From Leucobacter weissii (lineage in GTDB: Bacteria; Actinomycetota; Actinomycetes; Actinomycetales; Microbacteriaceae): a stretch of DNA of 64,000 bases. The position numbers were made by a program, and so were the translations under genes. The notes below the pieces were generated by a model. It saw nothing but the letters and a program-made list of their open reading frames with translations. It had not been told where the DNA came from and searched no databases. Below, in pieces: positions 41,288 through 53,990 of this stretch (positions are counted from its first letter, which is position 1; each line of letters begins with the position of its first letter). The stretch covers positions 434,001-498,000 of the forward strand of contig NZ_JAGDYM010000004.1 in NCBI RefSeq assembly GCF_017565745.1, read 5' to 3'.

Positions 41288-44076
41288 GCAGCCGTGGCGC
41301 CCTCTTCGCGCGGTCGCTGAGCCTCCCCGCCGGGTCGATCCGCCGTCAGCGGCGTCTCGACGGCGCTCTCCGTGACCTGGTTCATCTTCTGCGCGTTCGT
41401 GAGCACCTCCCCGAGGCTCTCGAAGTAGCGTGCGACGGCGCCGCGCTCCACCTTGAGCTGGGTCATGCGATCCTCCGCGGCGGCCAGCACCGTCTCCGCG
41501 CGGTTCTGCGCCTCGACGAAGGTGACGTGGGCGCGGTGCTCGGCCTCGCGGACGATCTCGGCCGCATCGCGCTCGCCCGCGAGACGCAGCTCCCGGGCTT
41601 CTTCGGTCGAAACGCTGATCAGTCGCGCGTGCTCGGCGCGTGCCGCGTCGACCTGCTCCTTCAACTCCGTCAGCAGAGCATTCGCCGCCGCCGCTTGCTG
41701 CTGCACGGTGGCCTCCGCCTCGGCCTGGCGGTTCGCGATCTCCCGTTCGAGCTGCTCCCTGCGCTCGGCCGCAGCCTTCTGGAAGTCGGCGGACTCGTGC
41801 TCGATGCGCTCGCGCTCCGCCCGGACCGCGGTCTCCACCTCCGTCCTGAGCGACGCGAGAGACTCCTCTTCCGCGGCTCGGCGCTCGGCGAGCTCTCGCG
41901 CGGTGCTCGCGCGCAGCAGGTCCGTCTCCTCGTGCGCGGTCGTGCGCAACTGCAGCACTTCGTGCGCGGCGGCCTCGAGCGCGGCCTCCCGCTCGGCGCG
42001 CAGCCGTTCCGCGTGCGCCTCCGCCGCGGAGGCGAGCCGCCGCTCGTGCTCGGCGCGCTCGCGTTCGATGTCTGCGGCGAGCTTGGTCCGATCGCGGTCG
42101 ACCAGCAGCTCGAACTCCTCCCGGTCGGCGCCGAGCAGGGCCGCCGCCTCGGTGCGGTCGATGCGCAGCTTCTCCGACTGGGCGGTCGCGGCGTCCGCGA
42201 GCTGCTGCTCGTGCGCCGCGAGACTCGCCGCGAGCTGTTCGCGATGGACGGTCACCTCGTCCGCGAGGGCCGCCTCGTGCGCGGCGCGCTCTCCGGCGAG
42301 CGCGCGACGCTGATCGGCGGCCTCCGTCGCGAGCAGCGTCTGCTGCGCCTCGCGCTCGTCGGCCAGTCGGCTCTGATGATCCCGAAGCTCCGACTCCAAC
42401 CGCTGCTCGTGCTCGGCGCGTTCGTCGGCGAGACGAAGCGCGTGCGATTCGCTCTCCTCCGCGATCCGACGATCGTGCTCGTTCCTCTCGGCCGCGAGAT
42501 GCTCCTGATGATCGCGGCGCTCGCGTTCGATGGCGCGGTCGTGATGCTCGCGTTCGCGTGCGATCGTCGCCCGGTGAACCTCTCGCTCGTGCGCGATCGC
42601 GGTCTCGTGCTCGTTCCGCTCGTGCGCGATGGCGGCCTCGTGCTCGTTCCGCTCGCGTGCGAGTTCGGCCTCATGATCGCCGCGCTCCTGCGCCAGCCGC
42701 TCGTCGTGCGTCCGGGACTCCTCGGAGATCCGTCGTTCGAGCGCCTCGCCGAGCTGCGCGAGGCGAGCCTCTTCGGCAGCGGTGCTCCGCTCCTGATCCT
42801 CACGGGCGCGCTGCAGCGCCGTTTCGTGCGCTTCCCGCTCCTTGGAGAGCTGCGCCTCATGCTCGGCTATCTCATCCCGAAGCACGCGGTCGTGCTGCGC
42901 CAGCTCGTTCACGATCCGCTGCTCGTGGGCGTCTCCGCGGTGCTGGAGCTCCGCCTCGGCCTGCTCCGCCGCACGAGCCCGTTCGCGCTCGGCCTGCGCC
43001 GCAGCCGTCTGGAGCTCCGCCTGCAGCGCGGCCCGTTGCCGCTCGGTCTCCGCGAGGTGCTCGGCCCGTTCCTGCGCGATGCGCTCCGCGTGGCTGCTCT
43101 CCGCCGCGGCAAGGCGCTGCTGGTGGGTCTGGAGCTCCTCGGCGATGGCGCGATCGTGCTCGGCGCGCTCCTGGGCGATCCGCCGGCGCAGGGTCTCGAT
43201 CTCGTCGGTGAGCGTGCGCCGCAGCTCGTCCATCTCCGTGTTCAGCGCGCGTTCGCGCTCGGCGTAGCGCTCGGCGTGCTCGGCCTCGGCCCGGGCCGTC
43301 CTCGCCTCGAACTCGGCTCGGGCCTCCTCGGCCTCGGCGGCGAGGCGAGCGCGCTCGAGCTCCGCCTCGCGGGCGCTCGCGGCGGTGCGCTCGGCGAGTT
43401 CCGCCGCCTCCGCCTCGTTCCGACGTCGGAGATCCTCCGCCTCGGCACGGGCGACCGTCCTGAGCCGCCCGGCCTCGGCCTCCGCCTCGGCGAGCAGCGC
43501 GCGGGCCTCCGAGCGAGCGGTCTCGAGCGCTGCGGCCGACTCCTGCTTCGATCCCGTGTCGAGGCGAGCCGCCTCCTCCCGGGATTCCCGCAGGAGGCGT
43601 TGCGACTCCTCGCGCGCTCGTGCGCTGAGCGACTCGGCCTCGGTTCGCGCTCCGGCGAGCAGCGCCTCGGCCTGCTCGGTGGAGGACGTGATCAGCTCGT
43701 CGGCGCGGGTCTGCGCCTGATCGAGCAGGCGCTTGGTCTCGGCCTCGGTGCCCTTGCGCAGCTTCTCGGCGTCGAGGTCGGCCTGCGCCATCAGATTCTG
43801 GGCGTGCTGCTCGGCGATCTTCAGGCTCTTCTCGACCCGGAGGCCGAGCCCCGAGTAGCCGCTCGCCCCGAGTTCGGCCACCTGCTCCTGCAGATCCGAG
43901 ATGAGCGTCCGCTGCGCCTCGCCGTCGCGCTGCGACTGCTGGTGAGCCGACTGCAGCGATTCGATGTGCGTCTGCAGCGCCGCGATGTGCTCCGAGAGCG
44001 TCGCCACCCGAGTATCGACCTCGGCGCGGTTGTAGCCGCGCAACGAGACGGAAAAACGGCTGTGTGCTTCGCTCAT
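41272..44076 (-). CDS. Giant DivIVA/Scy-type coiled-coil protein with hendecad repeats
   Basis: 934 residues from the ATG at 44076. The N-terminus has the DivIVA signature RGYNRAEVDTRVATLSEHI (12-30). Then comes a region like actinobacterial polar proteins (LGLRVEKSLKIAEQHAQNLM, about 85-105). From 302 to 649 the chain is built of 11-residue units (pattern xERxxHxxx[IL]A) with one 18-residue break at 434-451. The rest is Ala/Glu/Arg heptad-like coiled coil ending near 910. There are no cysteines and no membrane segment. By architecture it is a cytoskeletal or polar-scaffold protein of the Scy/FilP/Wag31 kind. A TATGAT-like hexamer lies upstream (44144-44149, reverse strand). Confidence 0.8.
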   Translation of the reverse strand: MSEAHSRFSVSLRGYNRAEVDTRVATLSEHIAALQTHIESLQSAHQQSQRDGEAQRTLISDLQEQVAELGASGYSGLGLRVEKSLKIAEQHAQNLMAQADLDAEKLRKGTEAETKRLLDQAQTRADELITSSTEQAEALLAGARTEAESLSARAREESQRLLRESREEAARLDTGSKQESAAALETARSEARALLAEAEAEAGRLRTVARAEAEDLRRRNEAEAAELAERTAASAREAELERARLAAEAEEARAEFEARTARAEAEHAERYAERERALNTEMDELRRTLTDEIETLRRRIAQERAEHDRAIAEELQTHQQRLAAAESSHAERIAQERAEHLAETERQRAALQAELQTAAAQAERERARAAEQAEAELQHRGDAHEQRIVNELAQHDRVLRDEIAEHEAQLSKEREAHETALQRAREDQERSTAAEEARLAQLGEALERRISEESRTHDERLAQERGDHEAELARERNEHEAAIAHERNEHETAIAHEREVHRATIAREREHHDRAIERERRDHQEHLAAERNEHDRRIAEESESHALRLADERAEHEQRLESELRDHQSRLADEREAQQTLLATEAADQRRALAGERAAHEAALADEVTVHREQLAASLAAHEQQLADAATAQSEKLRIDRTEAAALLGADREEFELLVDRDRTKLAADIERERAEHERRLASAAEAHAERLRAEREAALEAAAHEVLQLRTTAHEETDLLRASTARELAERRAAEEESLASLRTEVETAVRAERERIEHESADFQKAAAERREQLEREIANRQAEAEATVQQQAAAANALLTELKEQVDAARAEHARLISVSTEEARELRLAGERDAAEIVREAEHRAHVTFVEAQNRAETVLAAAEDRMTQLKVERGAVARYFESLGEVLTNAQKMNQVTESAVETPLTADRPGGEAQRPREEGATAAQPES
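42130..43173 (-). repeat. Thirty 11-residue repeats (residues 302-649)
   Basis: Twelve units (302-433), an 18-residue interruption (434-451), then eighteen units (452-649) in exact register. The typical unit is QERAEHDRAIA. Position 6 is His in 22 of 30 units and position 10 is Ile or Leu in most. The DNA shows the 33-base period, e.g. repeated TCGTGCTCGTTCC near 42600-42660. An 11-residue period is a hendecad, giving a straighter or slightly right-handed supercoil than heptads. Confidence 0.85.
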
Positions 44077-44332
44077 GCGATCCTCCGGATCCTGACGGCG
44101 ATCGTGCTCGTTCCTGAGCCCGCCGTTCTTCCCAACGAACTGAATCATAGCTAAAATGCACGGAGGCCGCCTGCGGATTACCCGGTGTGCCGTGTCGGCG
44201 CGGGTGACCCGTGCGTCCCGGCCTGAGAACCGTTCACGGGAAGCTCGGGTAGCGTTGAGAGAATGGTCGCCGCGATCGCGTGCTCGTCGTCGGCGGCCGG
44301 ATGACTGAAAGCTGACGACGAGAGGAGTCCCG

Positions 44333-46174
44333 GTGCGCTTCGGGCTGGCCATCACCTTACTCGTGCTCTCCGGAGTCCTCCTCATCCTCGGCATCGGTCA
44401 GCGCACCTTTCTCGCCGGACCCGACGAGATCGTCTACTCCTATGCGGGCGTCGAAGCCGACGGCGATTACGCGGTCCTCGACGCTCCCGAACTGGAAGCG
44501 GTGCCGGGCGACGTCGAACTCGTGATCGAGGGAGAGAACGCCTTCGCCGCGCGCGGCGCGGCGATCGATGTCGAAGCCTGGGTGAGCGCATTCCCCCATG
44601 CCACGCTGCGCGCCGATTCCGGTGGCGCGCGTCTGGTGAGCGAGGATCCCGTCGCCGCCGATCCGGAGACCGCGGAGGACGCGCAGGGCGCCGATCCTCG
44701 GGGCAGCGACCTCTGGCGCTCCGAACAGGTGGGCCCGGGCCGGATGCCGGTGACGCTCGAGCAGAACGAGTCGATCATCGTCGCGACCGGGGCGGGGACG
44801 GGCGTCTCGCTCGCGTGGGCACAGGACCGGCGGACCCCGTGGGCGGGCCCGCTGCTCGCTGCCGGTGCCCTGTTCGCGATCGCCGGCCTCGTGCTCTATC
44901 TCCTGGCGGTGGATCATGATCGTCGCGGTCTCGGTCCGCGCCGCGGGCGGAGGGGGCCGCTGCTCGGCCTGCGGAACATGTTCGGACGTCGCCGGAGGAC
45001 CCGCAGCGGGTCCGCCGCGTCGTCGGCTCGGAGCGGGAACGGAGCCCGCGCCGGTCGTCGCGCATTGCCGGTGCTCGGCATCGGACTCGCCCTCGCGCTG
45101 ACGGGCTGCTCGCCGAGCTACTGGCCGGATTTCTCCGCCGAGGAGGCGGCGACGGATGCGCCGACGGGCACCGGCGAGACGACGACCGCCGCACCCGTGC
45201 CGGTCACTCCCGAACAGCTCGATCGCATCGTCGGCGAGATCGTCGCCGCGGCCGGAACGGCCGACGACGAACTCGACGCGAAGCTGCTCGAGGCCCGGTT
45301 CACCGGAGACGCGTTGGCGCAGCGCAGCGCGAACTACGAGATCCGGGAATCGGTCGATTCCTACGACGCTCCTCCCCGGCTGACCGACGAGGCGCTCGAC
45401 TACGAACTGGTGCAGAGCACCGAGGGATGGCCCCGGACCGCCTTCGTCACGGTGGAGTCCCTGACTCCTGCCGGGACCGAGGAGGACGAGGACGGCTCGG
45501 AGGACGGGGGCGGGTCGGAGGCCGTGCGCGCCGATGCCGTTCAGGAGTCGATCGCCTCGCCGTCCCTCGCGCTCGTCATGACGCAGGAGACTCCTCACAG
45601 CAATTATCTGGTGTCGCGCGTCATCGCGCTGCGCGGGGGGATCACCATGCCGACGGCCGCGCCGGCGGAGGAGGGGACGGCGCTGCTCGCAGACGACCTG
45701 CAGACGCTGCTGCTGCCTCCGGGCGAGGTCGGAGGCGCGTACGCGAGGATCTTGGCCGGCGAGACGGACACCGAGGAGGCGGCGCTCTTCGACCTGACGG
45801 ACGACACGATCATCGAGAAGAGCGGAGCGGCATGGGTCGCCTCCGCCGAGGACGCCGCCGACGAGGACGATCAGGATGTCCGCTATTCGGTGAAGACGGC
45901 TCAGGCCGAGACGCCGAACGTGAGCCTCTCGACCGGCACCGGCGGCGCCCTGGTGACGACGACCGTGATCGAGGAGCGGGTCGAGCGGGCCGGCGAGGGA
46001 TGGAAGCCCAAGGCGGTCGGCGCGGTCTCGGCGCTCTCGGGCCTCGAGGGACAGCAGGACCGCATCGTCAGCGAGGTAGCGCATCAGCTGCTGTTCTACG
46101 TGCCGAGCAACACGGGGGATCAGCGGATCCAACTCCTGGGATACACGACCGAACTGGTGGGGGCGAGGAAATAA
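44333..46174 (+). CDS. Membrane protein with embedded lipobox (possible two-part precursor)
   Basis: 613 residues, GTG start with AGAGGA upstream. TM1 (5-22), an extracytoplasmic domain (23-168), TM2 (about 170-195), a very basic cytoplasmic linker (198-247, [10 protein letters not shown]), then a third hydrophobic stretch ending in the lipobox LTGC at Cys259. A 350-residue acidic domain follows. The positive-inside rule places Cys259 outside, as for a lipoprotein. Signal peptidase II could therefore release a lipoprotein from the same chain, or translation could restart at ATG 44978. The function is unknown; it is cotranscribed with the thioredoxin-like gene two bases on. Confidence 0.7.
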   Translation: MRFGLAITLLVLSGVLLILGIGQRTFLAGPDEIVYSYAGVEADGDYAVLDAPELEAVPGDVELVIEGENAFAARGAAIDVEAWVSAFPHATLRADSGGARLVSEDPVAADPETAEDAQGADPRGSDLWRSEQVGPGRMPVTLEQNESIIVATGAGTGVSLAWAQDRRTPWAGPLLAAGALFAIAGLVLYLLAVDHDRRGLGPRRGRRGPLLGLRNMFGRRRRTRSGSAASSARSGNGARAGRRALPVLGIGLALALTGCSPSYWPDFSAEEAATDAPTGTGETTTAAPVPVTPEQLDRIVGEIVAAAGTADDELDAKLLEARFTGDALAQRSANYEIRESVDSYDAPPRLTDEALDYELVQSTEGWPRTAFVTVESLTPAGTEEDEDGSEDGGGSEAVRADAVQESIASPSLALVMTQETPHSNYLVSRVIALRGGITMPTAAPAEEGTALLADDLQTLLLPPGEVGGAYARILAGETDTEEAALFDLTDDTIIEKSGAAWVASAEDAADEDDQDVRYSVKTAQAETPNVSLSTGTGGALVTTTVIEERVERAGEGWKPKAVGAVSALSGLEGQQDRIVSEVAHQLLFYVPSNTGDQRIQLLGYTTELVGARK

Positions 46175-46176
46175 TC

Positions 46177-47127
46177 ATGGTGCAGCACATTCCCGGCGGA
46201 GCCGTCGATCTCAGCCACCTGGCCGCGGCCGGTCAGCCGCGCGGCGCAGCGGTCGACGCGAGCGGGGCGGGAGCGGGCCCGGTCGGCGCGGTCGAGCTGC
46301 CGTCGCTCGTGATCGAGCTGACGGACCGGACCTTCGAGCAGGCGGTCCAGCTGTCGAGCACGGTTCCCGTCGTCGTCGATCTCTGGGCGGAATGGTGCCA
46401 GCCCTGCAAGACGCTCGGTCCGGTGCTCGAGAAGCTCACCGACGAGTTCGACGGACGCATCGTGCTCGCGAAGGTCGACGTCGACGCGAACCCGGGCCTC
46501 GCGCAGGCGTTCCAGGCGCAGTCGATCCCGACCGTCGTCGCGCTCGTCGGCGGGCGCCCCGTTCCGCTCTTCCAGGGAGCGGTGCCCGAGCAGCAGGTGC
46601 GCGAGGTGTTCACCCAGCTGCTGCAGCTGGCCGAGCAGCAGGGGGTCTCGGGGCGCGTCAGCACTCCCGACTCGCCCGGCGGCGAGGCCGACGATCCCGG
46701 CGCGACACCGATCAATCCGGCCCATGCCGAGGCGCTCGACGCGCTCGAGCGCGGCGACTACGCGGCGGCCGTGCGCGCCTACGAGGCGGTGCTCGCGAAG
46801 GCCCCGGCCGACCAGGAGGCTCGCGACGCGCTCGCCCAGGTCAAGCTCCTGCACCGCCTGGAGGGAGCGAACGCGGATGAGGTCCGGGCGGCCGCCGCCG
46901 CGAACCCCGGCGATGTCGCCGCGCAGGTGCTGGTGGCGGATCTCGACCTCTCGGGGGGTCACGTCGAGGACGCGTTCCTGCGGCTGCTCGAGCTCTTCGC
47001 CTCCTCAGAGGACGAGGACGCGAGGACGCGGATCCGCGAACACCTGCTCGAGCTCTTCGCCGTGGTGGGCGTGGCCGATCCGCGAGTGATCGCGGCGCGG
47101 GGTCGCCTGGCGAGCCTGCTCTACTGA
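46177..47127 (+). CDS. Thioredoxin-TPR protein (CnoX/YbbN-like)
   Basis: 316 residues from the ATG at 46177 (GAGGAA upstream, overlapping the previous stop region). The thioredoxin domain (about 50-155) has WAEWCQPCKTLGP with Cys74 and Cys77, and cis-Pro SIPTVVAL. The C-terminal half has tetratricopeptide-like helices (HAEALDALERGDYAAAVRAYEAVL) as in CnoX chaperedoxins, which bind unfolded proteins under oxidative stress. Confidence 0.9.
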   Translation: MVQHIPGGAVDLSHLAAAGQPRGAAVDASGAGAGPVGAVELPSLVIELTDRTFEQAVQLSSTVPVVVDLWAEWCQPCKTLGPVLEKLTDEFDGRIVLAKVDVDANPGLAQAFQAQSIPTVVALVGGRPVPLFQGAVPEQQVREVFTQLLQLAEQQGVSGRVSTPDSPGGEADDPGATPINPAHAEALDALERGDYAAAVRAYEAVLAKAPADQEARDALAQVKLLHRLEGANADEVRAAAAANPGDVAAQVLVADLDLSGGHVEDAFLRLLELFASSEDEDARTRIREHLLELFAVVGVADPRVIAARGRLASLLY

Positions 47128-47138
47128 GCCCGACGTCC

Positions 47139-48371
47139 GTGCGCGTGAGACCGGGGTCTGAACGCTTGCGAACCGCGTCAGGGGCCTACCTCGACCACGC
47201 CGCGACCTCTCCGATGCCCGCGGAGGTGCTCGATGCGTACGTCTCGGCCCTGCGCACGGTCGGCAATCCGGCTTCGACGCACGGGCACGGCCAGCGCGCC
47301 GGTGAACTGCTCGAGACCGCCCGGGAGCGGATCGCGATCCGCCTGGGGTGCGACCCGGCCGAGGTGATCCTCACCGCGGGCGGCACGGAATCGGTCAACC
47401 TCGCGGTGAAGGGGATGTACTGGGCGCGGCGGCGCAGGGGATCCGGGCCGGTGATCCTGGTGCCGGAGGGCGAGCACCACGCCACGATCGACGCCGTCGA
47501 GTGGTTGCGCGACGCCCAGGGGGCGCGGCTGAGGTGGTTGCCGCTCGACGCGAGCGGCGCGCTCGATCCGGGTGCGCTCGCAGCCGCGGTCGAGGAGGAG
47601 GGCGCCGAGCGCATCGCGCTCGTGTCGTTCCTCTGGGCGAACAACGAGGTGGGCACGGTGCAGCCCGTCGCCGAGCTGACGGCGCTCGCCCGAGCGGTCG
47701 GCGTGCCGTCGCACGTCGATGCGGTGGGCGCGCTCGGACAGGTTCCGGTGGATTTCGCCGCGTCCGGCGCCGCGGCGCTCTCCGTCTCGGCGCACAAGAT
47801 CGGCGGTCCGGTCGGCGTGGGGGCGCTCGTGCTCGGCCGGACGACCGCGGCCGACGCCCTGCTGCACGGCGGATCGCAGCAGCGCGCGCGCTCCGGCACG
47901 CAGGACGTCGCCGGGGCCGTCGCGTTCGCGGCGGCGCTCGACCTCGCCTACGGCGCCGATCGCGACGGCGCCGGGCGGGCGGCCCGGATGACGCGGCTCG
48001 CCGCGCTGCGGGATCGCCTCGTCGCGGGGGTGCGGGCGGCGGTGCCGGACGCCGTGCTGCGCGGTGCGGATCCGGCGGAGGCGGGATCCCGCCTGCCCGG
48101 CAATGCGCACTTCACCTTCCCCGGATGCCAGGGCGACTCGCTCGTGTTCCTCCTCGACGCGGCCGGCGTGTCGGCGTCCGTCGGATCCGCCTGCACCGCG
48201 GGCGTGGTCGAGGTCTCGCATGTGCTGCGGGCGATGGGGATTCCGGAGCAGGAGGCAGCGGGTGCGCTGCGCTTCACCCTCGGCCCCGAGACGAGCGGAG
48301 CCGAGGTCGACGCCCTCCTCGCGGCGCTGCCGGACGCCGTCGCCCGCGCCCGCGCCGCCGGTCTCTCCTGA
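47139..48371 (+). CDS. Cysteine desulfurase (IscS/NifS class)
   Basis: 410 residues, GTG start 11 bases after the thioredoxin-like gene. PLP enzyme: YLDHAATSPMP, TAGGTESVNLAVKG, the PLP-binding Lys220 in SAHKIGGP, and the catalytic Cys352 in GSACTAG. It removes sulfur from cysteine as a persulfide for tRNA thiolation and Fe-S assembly. It faces mnmA, which needs this sulfur for 2-thiouridine, 15 bases away on the other strand. Confidence 0.93.
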   Translation: MRVRPGSERLRTASGAYLDHAATSPMPAEVLDAYVSALRTVGNPASTHGHGQRAGELLETARERIAIRLGCDPAEVILTAGGTESVNLAVKGMYWARRRRGSGPVILVPEGEHHATIDAVEWLRDAQGARLRWLPLDASGALDPGALAAAVEEEGAERIALVSFLWANNEVGTVQPVAELTALARAVGVPSHVDAVGALGQVPVDFAASGAAALSVSAHKIGGPVGVGALVLGRTTAADALLHGGSQQRARSGTQDVAGAVAFAAALDLAYGADRDGAGRAARMTRLAALRDRLVAGVRAAVPDAVLRGADPAEAGSRLPGNAHFTFPGCQGDSLVFLLDAAGVSASVGSACTAGVVEVSHVLRAMGIPEQEAAGALRFTLGPETSGAEVDALLAALPDAVARARAAGLS

Positions 48372-48386
48372 CCTGCACCGAGGCGC

Positions 48387-49586
48387 TCAGGGCGACGCGA
48401 CGCGTTGCGCGCCGGTTGCGCCGGGCGCGCCCTCGCGCCCGGAGGCGGGGAGAGCCCGGTCGATGGTGAACTGCCCCAATACGCGAGTGCCGAGGTAGAG
48501 CACGGCGCTCTGGCCCGGTGCGACCCCCCGGAGCGGTTCGGCCCGGTCGAGGTCGATGTCCACGACGAACTCGTGCGTGGCCCCGGCGCGATGCTGCTCG
48601 GTGCGCTCGTGCTCGTCGATCGGGGTCAGCCGCGCGGTCGCGGGCACCGGATCGGCGTGGGCGCGGATCTGCACCTCGCAGTCGAAACGCTCCGCGAGGT
48701 CGAAGCCCGGCTCGCCCGTGAGACTCGTGCGGCCGCCCGCGATGCGCCCGATGGAGAGCTGTTCCTTCTCTCCGACGACGAGCTGATTCGAGACGGGGCG
48801 GATCGAGAGCACGTAGCGGGGCCTGCCACCGGCCGCCGGGCGCCCGATCGCGAGACCGCGCCGCTGGCCGACGGTGTAGCCCGGAGCGCCGTCGTGGGTT
48901 CCGAGGACCTCGCCCGACTCGTCCACGATCTCGCCCGGCCGGCGCTCGAGGCGCTCGCCCAGCCAGCCCCGCGTATCGCCGTCCGGGATGAAGCAGATAT
49001 CGTGGCTGTCGGGCTTCTGGGCGACCTGGATCCCGCGCCGCTGCGCCTCGGCGCGCACCAGGTCCTTCGACGGGGTGTCGCCCAGGGGGAAGTAGCAGTG
49101 GGCGAGCTGCTCGGAGGTGAGGACGCCGAGGACGTAGGACTGATCCTTGGCCCAGGCGCTCGCGCGGTGCAGCTCGCGGCCGTGGGGGCCGTTCACCAGG
49201 GTGGCGTAGTGTCCGGTCGCGACCGCGTCGAAGCCGAGCGCGATCGCCTTGTCGAGGAGCGCCGCGAACTTGATCTTCTCGTTGCAGCGCAGGCACGGGT
49301 TCGGGGTGCGACCCGCGGCGTACTCGGCGACGAAGTCGTCGACCACGTCCTCCTTGAAGCGCTCGCTGAAGTCCCAGACGTAGAAGGGGATGCCGAGCAG
49401 GTTCGCCGCGCGGCGCGCGTCCATGGAGTCCTCGATCGTGCAGCAGCCGCGGGATCCCGTGCGCAGGGTGCCCGGCATCCGGCTGAGGGCCAGGTGGACG
49501 CCGACCACCTCGTGACCCGCCTCGACCGCGCGCGCCGCGGCGACGGCGCTGTCGACGCCGCCGCTCATCGCTGCCAGAACCTTCAC
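48387..49586 (-). CDS. mnmA: tRNA-specific 2-thiouridylase MnmA
   Basis: 399 residues, GTG start at 49586. PP-loop [11 protein letters not shown]; the two catalytic cysteines in [14 protein letters not shown] and [30 protein letters not shown]-type region; C-terminal beta domain ([21 protein letters not shown]). It thiolates U34 of Lys, Glu and Gln tRNAs. TAGACT (49593-49598, reverse strand) is six bases before the start, predicting a leaderless mRNA. Confidence 0.95.
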   Translation of the reverse strand: MKVLAAMSGGVDSAVAAARAVEAGHEVVGVHLALSRMPGTLRTGSRGCCTIEDSMDARRAANLLGIPFYVWDFSERFKEDVVDDFVAEYAAGRTPNPCLRCNEKIKFAALLDKAIALGFDAVATGHYATLVNGPHGRELHRASAWAKDQSYVLGVLTSEQLAHCYFPLGDTPSKDLVRAEAQRRGIQVAQKPDSHDICFIPDGDTRGWLGERLERRPGEIVDESGEVLGTHDGAPGYTVGQRRGLAIGRPAAGGRPRYVLSIRPVSNQLVVGEKEQLSIGRIAGGRTSLTGEPGFDLAERFDCEVQIRAHADPVPATARLTPIDEHERTEQHRAGATHEFVVDIDLDRAEPLRGVAPGQSAVLYLGTRVLGQFTIDRALPASGREGAPGATGAQRVASP

Positions 49587-49592
49587 CCCGGC

Positions 49593-49598
49593 AGTCTA
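49593..49598 (-). promoter_or_regulatory. Candidate leaderless -10 (TAGACT) of mnmA
   Basis: TAGACT is six bases before the mnmA GTG. It shares a 69-base divergent intergenic region with the next gene's promoter. Confidence 0.5.
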
Positions 49599-49643
49599 CG
49601 CGAGCGCGCGCGGACGTTCGAGGGCGTGCGAGCCGGAGCGTGG

Positions 49644-49649
49644 CAGACT
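49644..49649 (+). promoter_or_regulatory. Candidate leaderless -10 (CAGACT) of the nitronate monooxygenase
   Basis: CAGACT six bases before the ATG at 49656. Confidence 0.4.
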
Positions 49650-49655
49650 GGGGGC

Positions 49656-53200
<3,545 letters not shown>

Positions 53201-53325
53201 GCCGGGCACGTCCGAGGCGCGCCTCCGAGTTATCCACAGATTTCGCTTTGTTCCGATGCCGCGCTCCTGCGCTCTCTACTCTGGTGCGAAGACATACCGC
53301 AGACGACCCTCTCGGAGGTACGAAC

Positions 53326-53931
53326 ATGTCGATCGCCGTTCCCGCGACCCGCGCCGCCTGGGCGCTGCAGGATCCGCTGCTCACCGCGTACTACGACGAG
53401 GAGTGGGGCATGCCGGTGCGCGAGGAGACCGGCGTGTTCGAGCGGCTCTCCCTCGAGGCCTTTCAGGCGGGACTGTCATGGCTCACCGTTCTGCGCAAAC
53501 GCGAATCCTTCCGGCGCGCATTCGACCGCTTCGACCCCGAGATCGTCGCGGCCTACGGCGCGGCGGACATCGAGCGGCTCCTGGCGGACACCGGCATCAT
53601 CCGCAATCGCCGCAAGATCTCGGCGACGGTGCGCAACGCCGCGGCGACCCTGCGACTGCGCGACGAGGGGACCGACCTCGCGGCTCTCGTCTGGTCGTAC
53701 ATGCCCGAGCGATCACCGGCGCCGCGCGGCGACGACGAGGTGCCGAGCACCTCGCGCGAGTCGGCGGCGCTCGCGAAGGAGCTGAAGCGCCGGGGCTTCT
53801 CCTTCGTGGGGCCGACCACGGTGTTCGCGCTGATGACCGCGATCGGCATCGTCGACGCCCACCTCGTCGACAGCCCGCGGAGGGGATGCTCCGGGCTGTG
53901 GAACCGAGACGGCACCCGGGTAGGCGAATAG
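53326..53931 (+). CDS. tag: DNA-3-methyladenine glycosylase I
   Basis: 201 residues from the ATG at 53326 (GGAGG upstream). Tag family: QDPLLTAYYDEEWG, FQAGLSWLTVLRKRESFR, GIIRNRRKI, KRRGFSFVGPTTVFALM. Base-recognition Glu44 and Trp52 (E. coli Glu38, Trp46) are kept. Of the zinc-snap ligands, Cys4 is Ala10, His17 is Tyr23 and the terminal Cys is absent at its usual spacing, so zinc binding is unlikely. It excises 3-methyladenine. Confidence 0.92.
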   Translation: MSIAVPATRAAWALQDPLLTAYYDEEWGMPVREETGVFERLSLEAFQAGLSWLTVLRKRESFRRAFDRFDPEIVAAYGAADIERLLADTGIIRNRRKISATVRNAAATLRLRDEGTDLAALVWSYMPERSPAPRGDDEVPSTSRESAALAKELKRRGFSFVGPTTVFALMTAIGIVDAHLVDSPRRGCSGLWNRDGTRVGE

Positions 53932-53945
53932 CGGCTCGTGGGGAA

Positions 53946-53951
53946 TAGGAT
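53946..53951 (+). promoter_or_regulatory. Candidate -10 (TAGGAT) of gatCAB
   Basis: TAGGAT 40 bases before the gatC ATG in the short gap after tag. It would drive gatC-gatA-gatB and the coupled SGNH gene. Confidence 0.4.
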
Positions 53952-53990
53952 GGTGGGGCCCACCGATCCAGTTTCCCCCGATGGAGCAGT

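Noticed and set aside
41527-44154. An 875-codon forward open frame over the coiled-coil gene
   Set aside because: Leu/Gly/Arg-rich mirror of the hendecad repeats with no start signal; the reverse frame is the gene.
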